The notes under the pieces: model-generated | The model's database searches: none | What the model saw: the letters and a program-made list of their open reading frames with translations, nothing else | What the model was told of the DNA's origin: nothing | Translations under genes and position numbers: made by a program | Assembly (NCBI RefSeq): GCF_030272895.1 | Contig: NZ_JALRNF010000026.1 | Location: 23,081 to 87,080, forward strand | Length of the DNA stretch: 64,000 nt | Reading direction: 5' to 3' | Origin: Pseudomonas sp. BGr12 | GTDB taxonomy: Bacteria > Pseudomonadota > Gammaproteobacteria > Pseudomonadales > Pseudomonadaceae | Shown: in pieces, positions 36,219 to 45,371 of the stretch | Numbering within the stretch: the first letter of the stretch is position 1 | Layout: the number at the start of each line of letters is the position of its first letter

Positions 36219-38327
36219 GTGCAGCTCCCGAACTCACCGAGTCAGGCCATGCACGTACTTCACCTGAGCGCCTTGTCCGCTGCCCAAGGCGGCATGAGCG
36301 AGAAAATCGGCGCTCATGACTGGGGCAAGACGCCTCTTGGCCCCCTGCAGACCTGGCCAGCCGTGCTGCGCATCGCCGTGGACATGATGCTGGCGTCCAG
36401 GTTTCCCGGCTGCCTGGTCTGGGGGCCGCAAATGGTCACGCTCTACAACGACGCCTTCAAGCCGGTCCTCGGCGCCAGGCCCGAAGCGCTTGGGTGCAGC
36501 TTCGACGAGGTCTGGGCCGAGTCCTGGGACAGTCTCGGGGCGATGGTGTTCAGGGCGTATTCCGGTGAGGCGATCTTCGTCGAAAACTTCCCCCTGATGA
36601 GCGAGCGCAACGGCACCCTGGAAAAGGCCTACCTGACCTTCTGTTTCAGCCCCGTGCGGGATGAAAGCGGCGAAGTGGCCGGTTTTCTCGAGACCGTGAT
36701 CGACACCACCGCCAGTATCGAAGCGGCGCGGCAGTGGCGGGCCCTGGCCGAAACCTTCGAGCAACAGGTGCTGGCCCGTACCGTCGACCGCAATCGCTTC
36801 TGGCAATTGTCCACCGATGTCATGCTGACGCTTGAGTCAGACCTGACCATCACCGCCGTGAACCCGGCCTGGAGCCAGGTGCTGGGCTGGGAGGCGGCCG
36901 AGATGCAGGGGGCGGCGGTCTTGTCCCTGGTGCATGTCGATGACGTCAAGCAAGTGCAGACCATCGTCGAGCAGTTGCGTGCCGGCCTGTCCAGCGACAA
37001 CGTGGTCAGCCGCGTGCGTCACAAGGACGGCCACTACCGCTGGTTCAACTGGGCGGCGATGCCCGGCGAGCAAGGCTTTACCGCAGTGGGGAGCGACGTC
37101 ACCCTGGAGCGGGAGCGTGAAGAGGCGCTGCTTCACGCCGAGACGATGTTGCGCCACAGCCAGAAAATGGAGGCCATCGGTCAGTTGACCGACGGTATCG
37201 CCCACGATTTCAACAACCTGCTCACCGGTATCGGTGGCAGCCTCGAGATGCTCGAGCACCGTCTTGCCCAAGGGCGGCTGGAGCAGTTGCCCCGCTATAT
37301 CGAGGCCGCCCGAAAGGCTGCCGATCGTGCAACCGAACTGACGCACCAGCTCCTGGCATTTTCACGCCGCCAGGCGCTGGATCCGCGTCCTGTCGATCTG
37401 AGCGAGCAGATACGGGGCATGGCGGACTTGATCCAGCAGACCATGGGGCCGGCCATCGAGGTACAGCTGCAGTTCGAGCCTGCGCTCTGGTCCGTGCTGG
37501 TCGATGCCAGCCAGCTGGAAAACGCCGTGCTCAACCTGTGCCTCAATGCCCGGGACGCCATGGGGCCAGGAGGGTGCCTGCGCATCAGCACCGGCAACGA
37601 GCGGCACACCGCCCAGCTCGGGGAACCGGACAGCCTGGCGCCGGGCGACTATCACTACCTGCAGGTGCAGGACAACGGGCGGGGCATGGATGCCGGTACC
37701 CTGGAGCGTGCCTTCGAGCCTTTTTTCACCACCAAGCCTGCCGGTCAGGGTTCCGGGCTTGGCCTGTCGATGGTCTACGGTTTCGTCCGCCAGTCGGCCG
37801 GCCAGGCATGGATCGACTCCAGCCCCGGCACCGGCACGCGGGTCAAGCTGCTGTTGCCGCGGTGTTTCGACGAGGACTCGCCGGAGCAGGAGGTCCAGGT
37901 CCTTGAAACAACCCGGTCGAGGGGCGGACGGATCGTCCTGATCGACGATGAGTCGATCTTGCGCACGCTGGTCAAGGAAACCCTGGAAGAGCAGGGCTAC
38001 AGCGTGTTCGACGCGGGCGATGCCAATGGCGGAATCCGCTTGCTGCGCGAACTGGGGCCGGTGGATCTGCTGATCACCGACGTCGGCCTGCCGGGCGAGT
38101 TCAACGGCGATCAGGTGGCCAATGCCGCGCGGATGCTCGATCCGCAGCTGAAAGTGTTGTTCATTACCGGCTTGACCGATCGCAGGCTGGTCGAGTCACA
38201 GCTGCCGATGCCGGGATTCGCCCTGATGACCAAGCCGTTTTCCCTGCAGGCACTGATCAAGCAGGTGCGCGCGATGCTGGCGGGTGATCAGCCGGCGCTG
38301 CCGGAGCGAGAGGCGCCAGTGCGCTGA
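36219..38327 (+). CDS. PAS hybrid sensor histidine kinase with receiver
   Basis: This is a 702-residue cytoplasmic kinase with no membrane segments. Layout: an N-terminal PAS-like domain of the WGKTPLGPLQTWP type (about 30-170), a second PAS (about 190-305), HisKA with His329 in DGIAHDFNNLLTG, HATPase (VLNLCLNARDAM, DNGRGMD, GSGLGLSMV), and a C-terminal receiver with Asp in LLITDVGLPGEF. The HDFNN type of H-box groups it with the kinase at 41231-42391. Start: GTG 36219 (CAGG 6 nt upstream) or ATG 36249; both are plausible. It may be cotranscribed with the deaminase. Its end overlaps the convergent ybhN gene by 40 bp. Confidence 0.9.
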   Translation: MQLPNSPSQAMHVLHLSALSAAQGGMSEKIGAHDWGKTPLGPLQTWPAVLRIAVDMMLASRFPGCLVWGPQMVTLYNDAFKPVLGARPEALGCSFDEVWAESWDSLGAMVFRAYSGEAIFVENFPLMSERNGTLEKAYLTFCFSPVRDESGEVAGFLETVIDTTASIEAARQWRALAETFEQQVLARTVDRNRFWQLSTDVMLTLESDLTITAVNPAWSQVLGWEAAEMQGAAVLSLVHVDDVKQVQTIVEQLRAGLSSDNVVSRVRHKDGHYRWFNWAAMPGEQGFTAVGSDVTLEREREEALLHAETMLRHSQKMEAIGQLTDGIAHDFNNLLTGIGGSLEMLEHRLAQGRLEQLPRYIEAARKAADRATELTHQLLAFSRRQALDPRPVDLSEQIRGMADLIQQTMGPAIEVQLQFEPALWSVLVDASQLENAVLNLCLNARDAMGPGGCLRISTGNERHTAQLGEPDSLAPGDYHYLQVQDNGRGMDAGTLERAFEPFFTTKPAGQGSGLGLSMVYGFVRQSAGQAWIDSSPGTGTRVKLLLPRCFDEDSPEQEVQVLETTRSRGGRIVLIDDESILRTLVKETLEEQGYSVFDAGDANGGIRLLRELGPVDLLITDVGLPGEFNGDQVANAARMLDPQLKVLFITGLTDRRLVESQLPMPGFALMTKPFSLQALIKQVRAMLAGDQPALPEREAPVR

Positions 38328-39247
38328 CTGGCCACCCGTTCGAGCAGCAGGTAGAGCACACCGGCGACCATCAGCGGCAAGAGAAAATACACGACGCGGT
38401 AGGCAATCAGTGCCGCCAGCAGGGGGCCTTTGCCTACGCTTGCGTGCAACAGGGTGAGAAACACCGTCTCCAGTACCCCCAGGCCTGCCGGTATATGGGT
38501 GACGACCCCGGCGATACTGCTGATCAGCAACACCGCAAGGATCGTCGGATAGTCGACTTTGTCCGCCAGCAGGCTGTACATCACCAGCGCCATCAGCGCC
38601 CAGTTGCCGGCGCCCATCAGCGCCTGCAGGGCGGCCATGGGCAGTGAAGGCAGGATGATTTCATGGCCGCGAAGGTGCCAGCGCCGGCGCCGGGCGCAAG
38701 CGCAGGCCAGCAGGTAGGCCAGGGCCGCGACCAGTAGTAGCAGGCCGATCAGGTGCAAGCCGGTGCTGCCGATGTCCAGCCCTGCCGGCAGGCGCGGCAA
38801 GCCACTGGCGAACAGCGCGCCGGCCAGGCACAGATAGCCGAGCCAGTTGGTGACAAGCCCCAGGCCGAGGATCCGGGTGATGGTCACCAGCGCAAGGCCA
38901 AGCCGGCTGTACAGCCGATAGCGCAAGGCAATGGCACCGACCCAGGCGCTGAGGTTGAGGTTGAAGGCATAGCAGACGAACGCCAGTGGCAGTACCTGTC
39001 GGGCTGGCAGCGAGTGACCGGTGTAGCGCCGGCCCAGCAGGTCGAAGCAACTGAACAGGACGAAGCTGCAGGCGCTGACCAGCACCGCCAGGGCCAGGGT
39101 CTGCCAGCGATAGGCGGCCAGGGCCTGGTGGACCTCGCCCCAGTCCAGGTTCCTGAGCAGGCTGATCACCAGCATCGGCACCAGGATGAAGAAGGCCAGG
39201 GTCAGCAGTTGCCTGGCACGCCGCCAGCGCTTCGATGACCGGCTCAT
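38288..39247 (-). CDS. ybhN: YbhN-like membrane protein (LPG synthase TM / UPF0104)
   Basis: This 319-residue integral membrane protein has about eight segments and is related to the flippase-like half of lysylphosphatidylglycerol synthases. Family sequence: AFVCYAFNLNLSAWVGAIALRYRLYSRLG and SSIAGVVTHIPAGLGVLETVFLTLL. In E. coli, ybhN lies with clsB (ybhO) and ybhP, and the same order is seen here. ATG 39247 overlaps the clsB stop (ATGA). It probably acts in phospholipid handling with clsB. Confidence 0.88.
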   Translation of the reverse strand: MSRSSKRWRRARQLLTLAFFILVPMLVISLLRNLDWGEVHQALAAYRWQTLALAVLVSACSFVLFSCFDLLGRRYTGHSLPARQVLPLAFVCYAFNLNLSAWVGAIALRYRLYSRLGLALVTITRILGLGLVTNWLGYLCLAGALFASGLPRLPAGLDIGSTGLHLIGLLLLVAALAYLLACACARRRRWHLRGHEIILPSLPMAALQALMGAGNWALMALVMYSLLADKVDYPTILAVLLISSIAGVVTHIPAGLGVLETVFLTLLHASVGKGPLLAALIAYRVVYFLLPLMVAGVLYLLLERVASQRTGASRSGSAG

Positions 39248-40455
39248 GTGGTCTTCTCTGCCGGTTGCCGCGCGTGCAGCAGCGGCTTGAGGCGTGGCAC
39301 ATGGGCCGGCAGCCAGCCGGCCATGGCCGGAAAGTGGCGAATGAAGTGGAAGGTCAGGAAAATCAACGGTGCACGCCACCAGTAACCGCGCATCACCCGT
39401 TGCCGGCAGACCGGCTTGCAGCGGTGCACGCACAAATCCTGCAGGTGCTCGTGCAGGCGTTCGTTAAGGGACTCATCGCGAATGATCAGGTTGGCTTCCA
39501 GGTTCAGCGACAGGCTCAAGGGGTCGAGATTGCTTGAACCCACGGTCGACCAGTGGCGATCGATCAGGGCGACCTTGCCATGCAGGGGCCGCTCACAGTA
39601 CTCGAAGATCCTTACCCCGTCGCGCAGCAGGTAGTTGTACAGCAAGCGCGAACACAGGCGCACCAGGGGCATGTCGGGCATGCCTTGCAGCACCAGGGTG
39701 ACTTTCACGCCACGGCGGGCGGCGTCGCGCAAGGTGCGCAACAGCCGGTAGCCGGGAAAGAAATAGGCGTTGGCGATGGTGATGCGTTCGCGGGCCGCAG
39801 TCAGGGCCTTGAGGTAATGCCGCTCGATATCGTTGGGATGGTCCTGGTTGTCGCGGATGCACAGGACCATGCTGGCCTGGTCGCTGTCGGCGTCCAGGGG
39901 CAGGGCGCGTTGCCACCAGTGGCGGCTGCGGCGCTGCAGTGTCGCCGATTCGGCAAGCAGGGCCAGGGTGGCCTGGCGCAGGTCGGCGACAATCGGCCCG
40001 CGTACCTGCACGGCGTAGTCCTGCTTGGCCATGGGACCGAAGTCGGCCAGGTGGTCGGCGCTGTAGTTGATGCCGCCGACAAACCCGACTTCACCGTCGA
40101 TCACCAGGATCTTGCGGTGCAGCCGGCGAAACAGATTGGTGCGCATCCCCAGGCGTCTGGGGCGCGGGTCGAAGGCCTGCAGGCGCACCCCGGCATCGCT
40201 CAGGGCCTGGAGGTAGTCGTGGCTGAGGTCGGCGGTGCCATAGCCATCGACCAGCATCTGCACGCGGACACCGCGACGTGCTGCGCCGATCAGCAGCTGT
40301 TGCAGTTGGCGACCGACCTTGTCTTCGAAAATGATGAAGGTTTCCAGCAGGATCTCTTCCCGCGCGCAGTCGATGGCGGCAAATACACTGGGGAAGTAGT
40401 CCTCGCCGTTGATCAGCAGTTGGACCTGATTGTCGGCACGCCACTGACTGTTCAC
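39244..40455 (-). CDS. clsB: cardiolipin synthase B
   Basis: ClsB is a phospholipase-D-superfamily enzyme that makes cardiolipin from phosphatidylglycerol and phosphatidylethanolamine at the inner membrane. The 403-residue protein carries two HKD motifs: HRKILVIDGEVGFVGGIN and HGKVALIDRHWSTVGSSN. Both are intact. The start is GTG 40455, overlapping the ybhP stop (GTGA) with GGAGG upstream; the longer open frame upstream has non-coding composition. A basic C-terminal amphipathic helix region may bind membrane. Confidence 0.94.
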   Translation of the reverse strand: MNSQWRADNQVQLLINGEDYFPSVFAAIDCAREEILLETFIIFEDKVGRQLQQLLIGAARRGVRVQMLVDGYGTADLSHDYLQALSDAGVRLQAFDPRPRRLGMRTNLFRRLHRKILVIDGEVGFVGGINYSADHLADFGPMAKQDYAVQVRGPIVADLRQATLALLAESATLQRRSRHWWQRALPLDADSDQASMVLCIRDNQDHPNDIERHYLKALTAARERITIANAYFFPGYRLLRTLRDAARRGVKVTLVLQGMPDMPLVRLCSRLLYNYLLRDGVRIFEYCERPLHGKVALIDRHWSTVGSSNLDPLSLSLNLEANLIIRDESLNERLHEHLQDLCVHRCKPVCRQRVMRGYWWRAPLIFLTFHFIRHFPAMAGWLPAHVPRLKPLLHARQPAEKTT

Positions 40456-41234
40456 CAGCGCACCTCCACGGCCAGCGGCAGGTGATCGGACAGGTGCGTC
40501 CAGGGTTTGCGCGCCACGACCTTGGGCGCGTGGGCCCGGGCATTGCGCAGGTAGATACGGTCCAGGCACAGCAGCGGCCAGCGCGCCGGAAAGCTGCGGG
40601 CAGGACGGCCATAGGCCTGGGTGAAGACCTCCTTCAAGCCGCAACCGGACAGGCACGCATCGGCACGGCGGCGCCAGTCGTTGAAGTCGCCGGCGACGAT
40701 CACCGGGGCGTTGTCCGGCAGCGGGTCGAGCAGGCGACACAACAGCTGCAACTGTTGCTGGCGCTGGCGTTCGTCCAGGCCCAGGTGCACACAGATGGCA
40801 TGCAGTTCCCGTGCGCCCGGCAAGGCCAGTACCGAATGCAGCAAGCCGCGCTGCTCACGGCCTTTGACGCTGATATCGAGGTTGTCGTGGCGCAGGATCG
40901 GGTACTTGGACAACAGCGCATTGCCATGCTCGCCGTCGGGGTACACCGCATTGCGTCCATAGGCGAATACCGGCCACAGGCTGTCGGCCAGGAACTCGTA
41001 CTGCGGCACGTCCGACCAGTTGGGATGACGCCGGCCATGCTGGCGATGACTGCCGAGTACTTCCTGGAGAAACACCAGGTCGGCATCTTCGCTGCGCACC
41101 GCCTCGCGCAACTCGGGCAGCACATAGTGGCGGTTCAACGGGCTGAAACCCTTGTGGGCGTTGACGGTCAGCACCCGTACAGCGTCCACGGCCGATGCCG
41201 CAGCCAGGGTGTCAGCGGGTAGCGGCTGGCTCAT
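40452..41234 (-). CDS. ybhP: YbhP-like endonuclease/exonuclease/phosphatase family protein
   Basis: This 260-residue EEP-fold phosphohydrolase has LTVNAHKGFSPLN at the N-terminus, LVFLQEV with the catalytic Glu, VIVAGDFNDWRRRAD with the Asp-Asn pair, and C-terminal SDHLPLAVEVRW with the His. The family includes nucleases and phosphodiesterases; in the ybhPON context a phospholipid-related role is possible. It overlaps both the upstream kinase and clsB by 4 nt. Confidence 0.9.
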   Translation of the reverse strand: MSQPLPADTLAAASAVDAVRVLTVNAHKGFSPLNRHYVLPELREAVRSEDADLVFLQEVLGSHRQHGRRHPNWSDVPQYEFLADSLWPVFAYGRNAVYPDGEHGNALLSKYPILRHDNLDISVKGREQRGLLHSVLALPGARELHAICVHLGLDERQRQQQLQLLCRLLDPLPDNAPVIVAGDFNDWRRRADACLSGCGLKEVFTQAYGRPARSFPARWPLLCLDRIYLRNARAHAPKVVARKPWTHLSDHLPLAVEVRW

Positions 41235-42391
41235 GACGAAGTCGCCTTGCCCGGCATCTGGTCATTGCAACGGGGCAGATAGATATCGACTCGGGTACCC
41301 TGTCCGAGCTGGCTGTTCAGCGTGACGTGCCCCCCGGATTGGTTGCTGAAGCCATAGACCATCGACAGCCCGAGGCCGGTGCCCTGACCGACGGGCTTGG
41401 TGGTGTAGAAGGGGTCGAAGGCGCGCTCCAGGGTACTTTGCGCCATGCCGCAGCCGGTGTCGACGATGCTCAGGCGGACATAATCGCCCGTAGGCAGGGC
41501 ATGGCGACCGAAGTGGTTGGCCTCCAGGTGCTGGTTGCTCGCCTTGATGGTCAGGCGTCCGCCGTCGGGCATGGCTTCGCAGGCATTGCGCAGCAGATTG
41601 CCCACGGCCTCCTGCAACTGCTGCGGGTCGACATGGGCGGGCCACAGTCCGCTGGCGGTTTCGACCTTGAGGTTTACCTGCGGATCGAGCAGCGGTTCGA
41701 GTTGCGCTGCGCACAACAGCTCGCGCAACTGCACGGGGCGGCTGTCCAGCGATTGCCGGCTGGCAAAGGCCAGCAGGTTGTGGGTCATGCTGGCAGCGCG
41801 CTTGACGGCATTGCGACTGAGCTCGAGCAGGCCGGGCAGGGTCTCGGTTCGCCCTTGTTTCAGACGCTTGTCAATCAGCTCCAGGCTGCCACCGATCCCG
41901 GTCAACAGGTTGTTGAAGTCATGGGCGACGCTGCCCGCCAGTTGCCCGATCGCTTCCATTTTCCGCGCCTGGTCCTGGTTGCGGATCTGGTACTGGCGGC
42001 GCCGGGCACGCAACGAGGAATGGGCCAGGGCCAGCAGGCTGGCGGGGTCGAACGGGCATTGCAGCTCGAAGAAGTTGCCCAGATCGATCGTTCGTGCCCG
42101 CGGCGCTGCCCGGCCCTTGTGCGTGTGGGTCAGCAGCACCACCGGCAGGTTCGACCAGTCGGGCTGGCGGTCGAAGTAGCGTTGCAGCGGCGACAAGTTG
42201 CTACTTTCGAGGGTCTGCTCGTCGACGATAGCCAGGCCTGCGCCATGGTCCAGGGCCGCCCCCAGTTCTTCCAGGGTCGCAGCCGCCAGCGCTTCGATGC
42301 CTGCCTTGTTGAGCAGGTCGAAGGTCAACTGGCCCAGGGGTTCGCCAGCCAGTATCAGGGCGCGTTCGCAGTCGAGCGACAGATCGGCCAC
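41231..42391 (-). CDS. sensor histidine kinase with receiver-like N-terminus
   Basis: This 386-residue soluble kinase has residues 1-130 forming a degenerate receiver-like domain (ALILAGEPLGQLTF, Asp57 in GLAIVDEQTL). HisKA follows with His157 in GSVAHDFNNLLTG, then HATPase (LLRNACEAMPDGG, DTGCGMA, GTGLGLSMVYGF). No receiver or DNA-binding output follows. The start is GTG 42391 with AGGAG 7 nt before. The H-box and ATPase core are close to the convergent kinase at 36219-38327, suggesting duplication. Its stop overlaps the ybhP start, so the kinase and three membrane-lipid genes are translated as a coupled set. Confidence 0.9.
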   Translation of the reverse strand: MADLSLDCERALILAGEPLGQLTFDLLNKAGIEALAAATLEELGAALDHGAGLAIVDEQTLESSNLSPLQRYFDRQPDWSNLPVVLLTHTHKGRAAPRARTIDLGNFFELQCPFDPASLLALAHSSLRARRRQYQIRNQDQARKMEAIGQLAGSVAHDFNNLLTGIGGSLELIDKRLKQGRTETLPGLLELSRNAVKRAASMTHNLLAFASRQSLDSRPVQLRELLCAAQLEPLLDPQVNLKVETASGLWPAHVDPQQLQEAVGNLLRNACEAMPDGGRLTIKASNQHLEANHFGRHALPTGDYVRLSIVDTGCGMAQSTLERAFDPFYTTKPVGQGTGLGLSMVYGFSNQSGGHVTLNSQLGQGTRVDIYLPRCNDQMPGKATSS

Positions 42392-42514
42392 GGTGGATCT
42401 CCTGTGACAGGGCAAGGACAGCGGATGCCAGGGGTTACTGTCGTTGCACTATCACTGGACCACAGCGCCGGGACGGCGGTTCAACCGGATTGCGCCAGTG
42501 GCGGCGAGGCCGGT

Positions 42515-43570
42515 CTAGAGGCCTTGCTGCACCAGGGGGTCGTCGGGGTTCAGTTGCTCCAGCTGGGCCAGCAGGATCTGCACGTTCTGCAGTTGGCCGG
42601 TTTCCTTCCAGTACTCGATCAACAGGACCCTGGCCTTGCGGTTGGCCGGGTCGCGGCTGAGGACGGTCTCCAGCTGCTTCTGCGCCGGCCCCACCTGATC
42701 CAGCTGGTGCAGGCTGGTGGCCAGGGTATAGCGGTAGTCGTTGTTGTCCGGCTCCAGCTCCAGGGCCCGGGCGAAGGCGAGCAGGGCATACTCGTCCTGG
42801 CCGTGGCGCAGCAGCCAGAGGCCCAGCTCATGTTGCAAAAAGGCCGAGTCCGGCTGTTGTTGCAAGGCGCTGGCCAGCACCTGGCGCGAGGCTTCGGTGT
42901 GCCCCTGGCGTTCCAGCAGTTGCACCTGGCCGGCCAGGGCCTGCAGGTTGCCCGGATCCAGTTGCAAGGTCTTGTCCAGGGCGGCGGCGGCCTTGGGGAA
43001 GTTGTCTTCATGCAGGTAGAGCTGCGCCAGGTGCAGCTGTGCCGGAGCATCGTCGGTGCGTTGTGCCAGGGTGTGCTGGTACTGCTCCAGGGTGTGCTGC
43101 AACGGGCCGAAGTACAGGCCGATTTCATCCGGCCCCAGGCCGAGCAGGGCATCGACCACGGCAAAGCGCACGCTCTGGTCCTCATCGTCCAGCAGCGGGC
43201 CCAGCACCAGGCTGCGCTGGGCACCGGGCAGCATGGCCTGGATGCTGGCGATGGCGGCGCGGCGCACCAGCGGGTCGTCGTGCTGCAGGTCGCGGGTGGC
43301 CAGCTTCAGGGCCAGCGGCGATGGGTAGTTGGGCAGTTCGGCGTACAGGCCGGCGCGGCGGATGGCCGACAGGTCGTTGCGGCCCAGTTGCTGGTACAGC
43401 ACTCGCGCGGCGCCGGGCTGGCCGTTGTGGGCCATGGCCACGGCCTTGGCATAGCTGTGCTTGAGCGCAGGCGTGGGTGCCGGGCTGTCGTCGCGCCAGA
43501 AGTACCCGCCAAGGCCCAGGATGACAAGCAGGGTCAGGCTGATCAGGGTGTATTGGCGCTGTTTCGACAT
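42515..43570 (-). CDS. membrane-anchored TPR/HEAT-like protein
   Basis: This 351-residue protein has a single N-terminal membrane anchor (residues about 8-25) followed by a periplasmic or cytoplasmic helical-repeat domain. The first half (about 80-150) has HEAT-like repeats (DPLVRRAAIASI, DQSVRFAVVDALL). The second half (about 175-345) is a run of TPR units (PAQLHLAQLYLHEDNFPKAAAALDKTLQLDPGN). No catalytic motif. It probably scaffolds other proteins. It lies downstream of mexEF-oprN but is separated from it by a terminator and a REP-like element. Confidence 0.85.
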   Translation of the reverse strand: MSKQRQYTLISLTLLVILGLGGYFWRDDSPAPTPALKHSYAKAVAMAHNGQPGAARVLYQQLGRNDLSAIRRAGLYAELPNYPSPLALKLATRDLQHDDPLVRRAAIASIQAMLPGAQRSLVLGPLLDDEDQSVRFAVVDALLGLGPDEIGLYFGPLQHTLEQYQHTLAQRTDDAPAQLHLAQLYLHEDNFPKAAAALDKTLQLDPGNLQALAGQVQLLERQGHTEASRQVLASALQQQPDSAFLQHELGLWLLRHGQDEYALLAFARALELEPDNNDYRYTLATSLHQLDQVGPAQKQLETVLSRDPANRKARVLLIEYWKETGQLQNVQILLAQLEQLNPDDPLVQQGL

Positions 43571-43667
43571 GGGTGGATCCGGGACACGCGGCAGTCAAGG
43601 GTACCAGCTTGGGGCAGTGGGGGGATGGCGTCAAATGCTGTGTCCGGACGAGACCGTATGTGGTCTT

Positions 43668-43861
43668 ATCGCAGGCTTCGCCAGCTCCCACAAAGACAGT
43701 TGCAACCCGGTCACTTCGTTGTACCTGATGTACAGAGGTCGCCAGGTTTTAAGGCCGTTTCACGGCCGATCGCAGCCTGGCGGCAGCGGCTACACCGTCA
43801 GGTAGTCAAGACAGTTGAGCCCACAGGCTGGGTTGCTGTGGGAGCTGGCGAAGCCTGCGAT
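43668..43861. repeat. 194-bp element with perfect 25-bp inverted REP-like ends
   Basis: The left end (43668-43692) and right end (43837-43861) are exact reverse complements over 25 bp and contain the REP-related core gctggcgaagcctgcga. The 144 bp inside is not repeated elsewhere in the window and includes a small stem (GGCCGTTTCACGGCC, near 43763). This looks like a REPIN-type composite element moved by a RAYT transposase encoded elsewhere (inference). Confidence 0.8.
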
Positions 43862-43873
43862 GGGGGACACCAT

Positions 43874-43905
43874 AAAAAAGCCCCGCGAGCGCAAGCAGGC
43901 GGGGC
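43874..43905 (-). terminator. Rho-independent terminator of mexEF-oprN
   Basis: Read on the minus strand: GCCCCGC and GCGGGGC pair around a 12-nt loop (43880-43905), followed by six T residues (43874-43879). It lies about 40 bp after the oprN stop. Confidence 0.88.
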
Positions 43906-43943
43906 AAAGGGCCGGTCAGAAACCAACCAAAGGAGTCGTTGGC

Positions 43944-45371
43944 TCAGTGCGCCGTGGCGACGTTCTCCGCCTGCCAGCCACCACCCAGGGCCTTGTAGAT
44001 GGCAACGATGCCGCGATACAGGTCGACCTCGCCCTGGGCCTGGGCGTCTTCGGCGCTCAGGCGTTCGCGCTCGGCATCGAGCAGCACCAGGTAGTCCACC
44101 GTGCCTTCGCGGTAGCGGATCGAGGCGAGGTCAGCGGCCTTGCGGCTGGCTTCGCTCTGGCGCACCAGCGACAGCAGGCGTTGCTGGCGCTTGTTGTAGT
44201 CGCTGAAGGCGTTTTCCGATTCTTCCAATGCCAGCAGCACCTGCTGTTCATAGGTGGCCAGCGCCCCTTCGGCATCGGCGTTGGCACCCCGCAGGCGGGC
44301 CCTGACGCTGCCCAGGTCGAAGGCGGCCCAGGTGATGCTCGGGCCCAGGGCCCAGGCCTGGGCGGCCGAGGAGCCCAGTTGCGAACCACGTCCGGCGGTA
44401 AAACCGAGGAAGCCGCTGAGGCTGACCCGCGGGAACAGGTCTGCTGTCGCTACACCGACGGTGGCGGTCGCCGCAGCCAGCTGCCGTTCGGCGCTGCGGA
44501 TGTCCGGGCGGCGCTGGAGCAGTTCGCCCGGGTCACCCACAGGCAGGGCTTTGGCAATGGCCGGCAGTTGTGCAGGCGACAGGTCCACGCCCAAGGCATC
44601 CGGGCGCTGGCCCAGCAAGGTGGCGATGCGGTTGCGCGCCCGCACCTGCTCGGCCTGCAGTTGCGGCACGGTGGCCTCGACCTGGGCCAGGCGCGCATCG
44701 GCCCGGACCACATCGAGGTCGTTGCCTACGCCTGCATCGCGCAGGGTTTCGGTGATACCCCGCGAATCCTGCTGGGTCTTGAGGTTCTCCAGGGCGATTT
44801 TTTCGCGCAACTGGGCACCGCGCAGCTGGCCGTAGGCATCGACCAGTTCGGCGATCAGGCTTACCTGCAGCTGCTGCAGGTCGGCCAGGGCGGCATCCTG
44901 TTGGGCGTCGCTGGCTTCCAGCTGGCGCTGGATGCGCCCGAACAGGTCCAGTTCCCAGGCCATGTCCAGGCCCAGGTCATAGCGTTCGCTGTTGACCCGG
45001 TCGGTGGTCTGCCCCGGGATCTGGCCCTTGCCCAGCTCGCTGCTGACGCGGCTGGTCACGGTCGGCAGGGCGTCGTTGCTGACGTCGTCGCGTATCGCCC
45101 GGGCCGCCTTGAGGCGGGCGAAGGCCACGCGCAGCTCGCGGTTGCCTTGCAGCGACTGGCTGACCAGCTGGTTGAGCACCGGGTCGTCGAACTGCTTCCA
45201 CCAGATGCTCTCGAAGCGGCTGCGATCGTACGTGGCCTTGGCCGTCGGCTCGTTGGCGGCGCTCAGTTGCGCTGCCGCGGTGTCCGGCGCCTGGTAGTCC
45301 GGGCCGACGGCGCAGGCCGCCAGGGCCAGCACCAACAGGCTCGGCATAAGCAACTTCAGGTGCGTGCTCAT
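43944..45371 (-). CDS. oprN: outer-membrane channel of the MexEF-OprN efflux system
   Basis: This 475-residue TolC-like outer-membrane lipoprotein has its lipobox at VLALAAC with Cys20. The repeated OEP domain shows NRELRVAFARLKAAR and LLQRRPDIRSAERQLAAATATVGVA, the family signature. ATG 45371 overlaps the mexF stop (ATGA). It completes the tripartite pump with MexE and MexF, for export of fluoroquinolones, chloramphenicol, trimethoprim and some signalling molecules in P. aeruginosa. Confidence 0.94.
   Translation of the reverse strand: MSTHLKLLMPSLLVLALAACAVGPDYQAPDTAAAQLSAANEPTAKATYDRSRFESIWWKQFDDPVLNQLVSQSLQGNRELRVAFARLKAARAIRDDVSNDALPTVTSRVSSELGKGQIPGQTTDRVNSERYDLGLDMAWELDLFGRIQRQLEASDAQQDAALADLQQLQVSLIAELVDAYGQLRGAQLREKIALENLKTQQDSRGITETLRDAGVGNDLDVVRADARLAQVEATVPQLQAEQVRARNRIATLLGQRPDALGVDLSPAQLPAIAKALPVGDPGELLQRRPDIRSAERQLAAATATVGVATADLFPRVSLSGFLGFTAGRGSQLGSSAAQAWALGPSITWAAFDLGSVRARLRGANADAEGALATYEQQVLLALEESENAFSDYNKRQQRLLSLVRQSEASRKAADLASIRYREGTVDYLVLLDAERERLSAEDAQAQGEVDLYRGIVAIYKALGGGWQAENVATAH

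Larger units (their letters stand above)
43571..43943. other. 373-bp intergenic region with inverted REP-like element and terminator
   Basis: This region holds the 194-bp element with perfect 25-bp inverted ends (43668-43861) and the mexEF-oprN terminator (43874-43905). Several short frames cross it but none looks coding. Confidence 0.7.
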
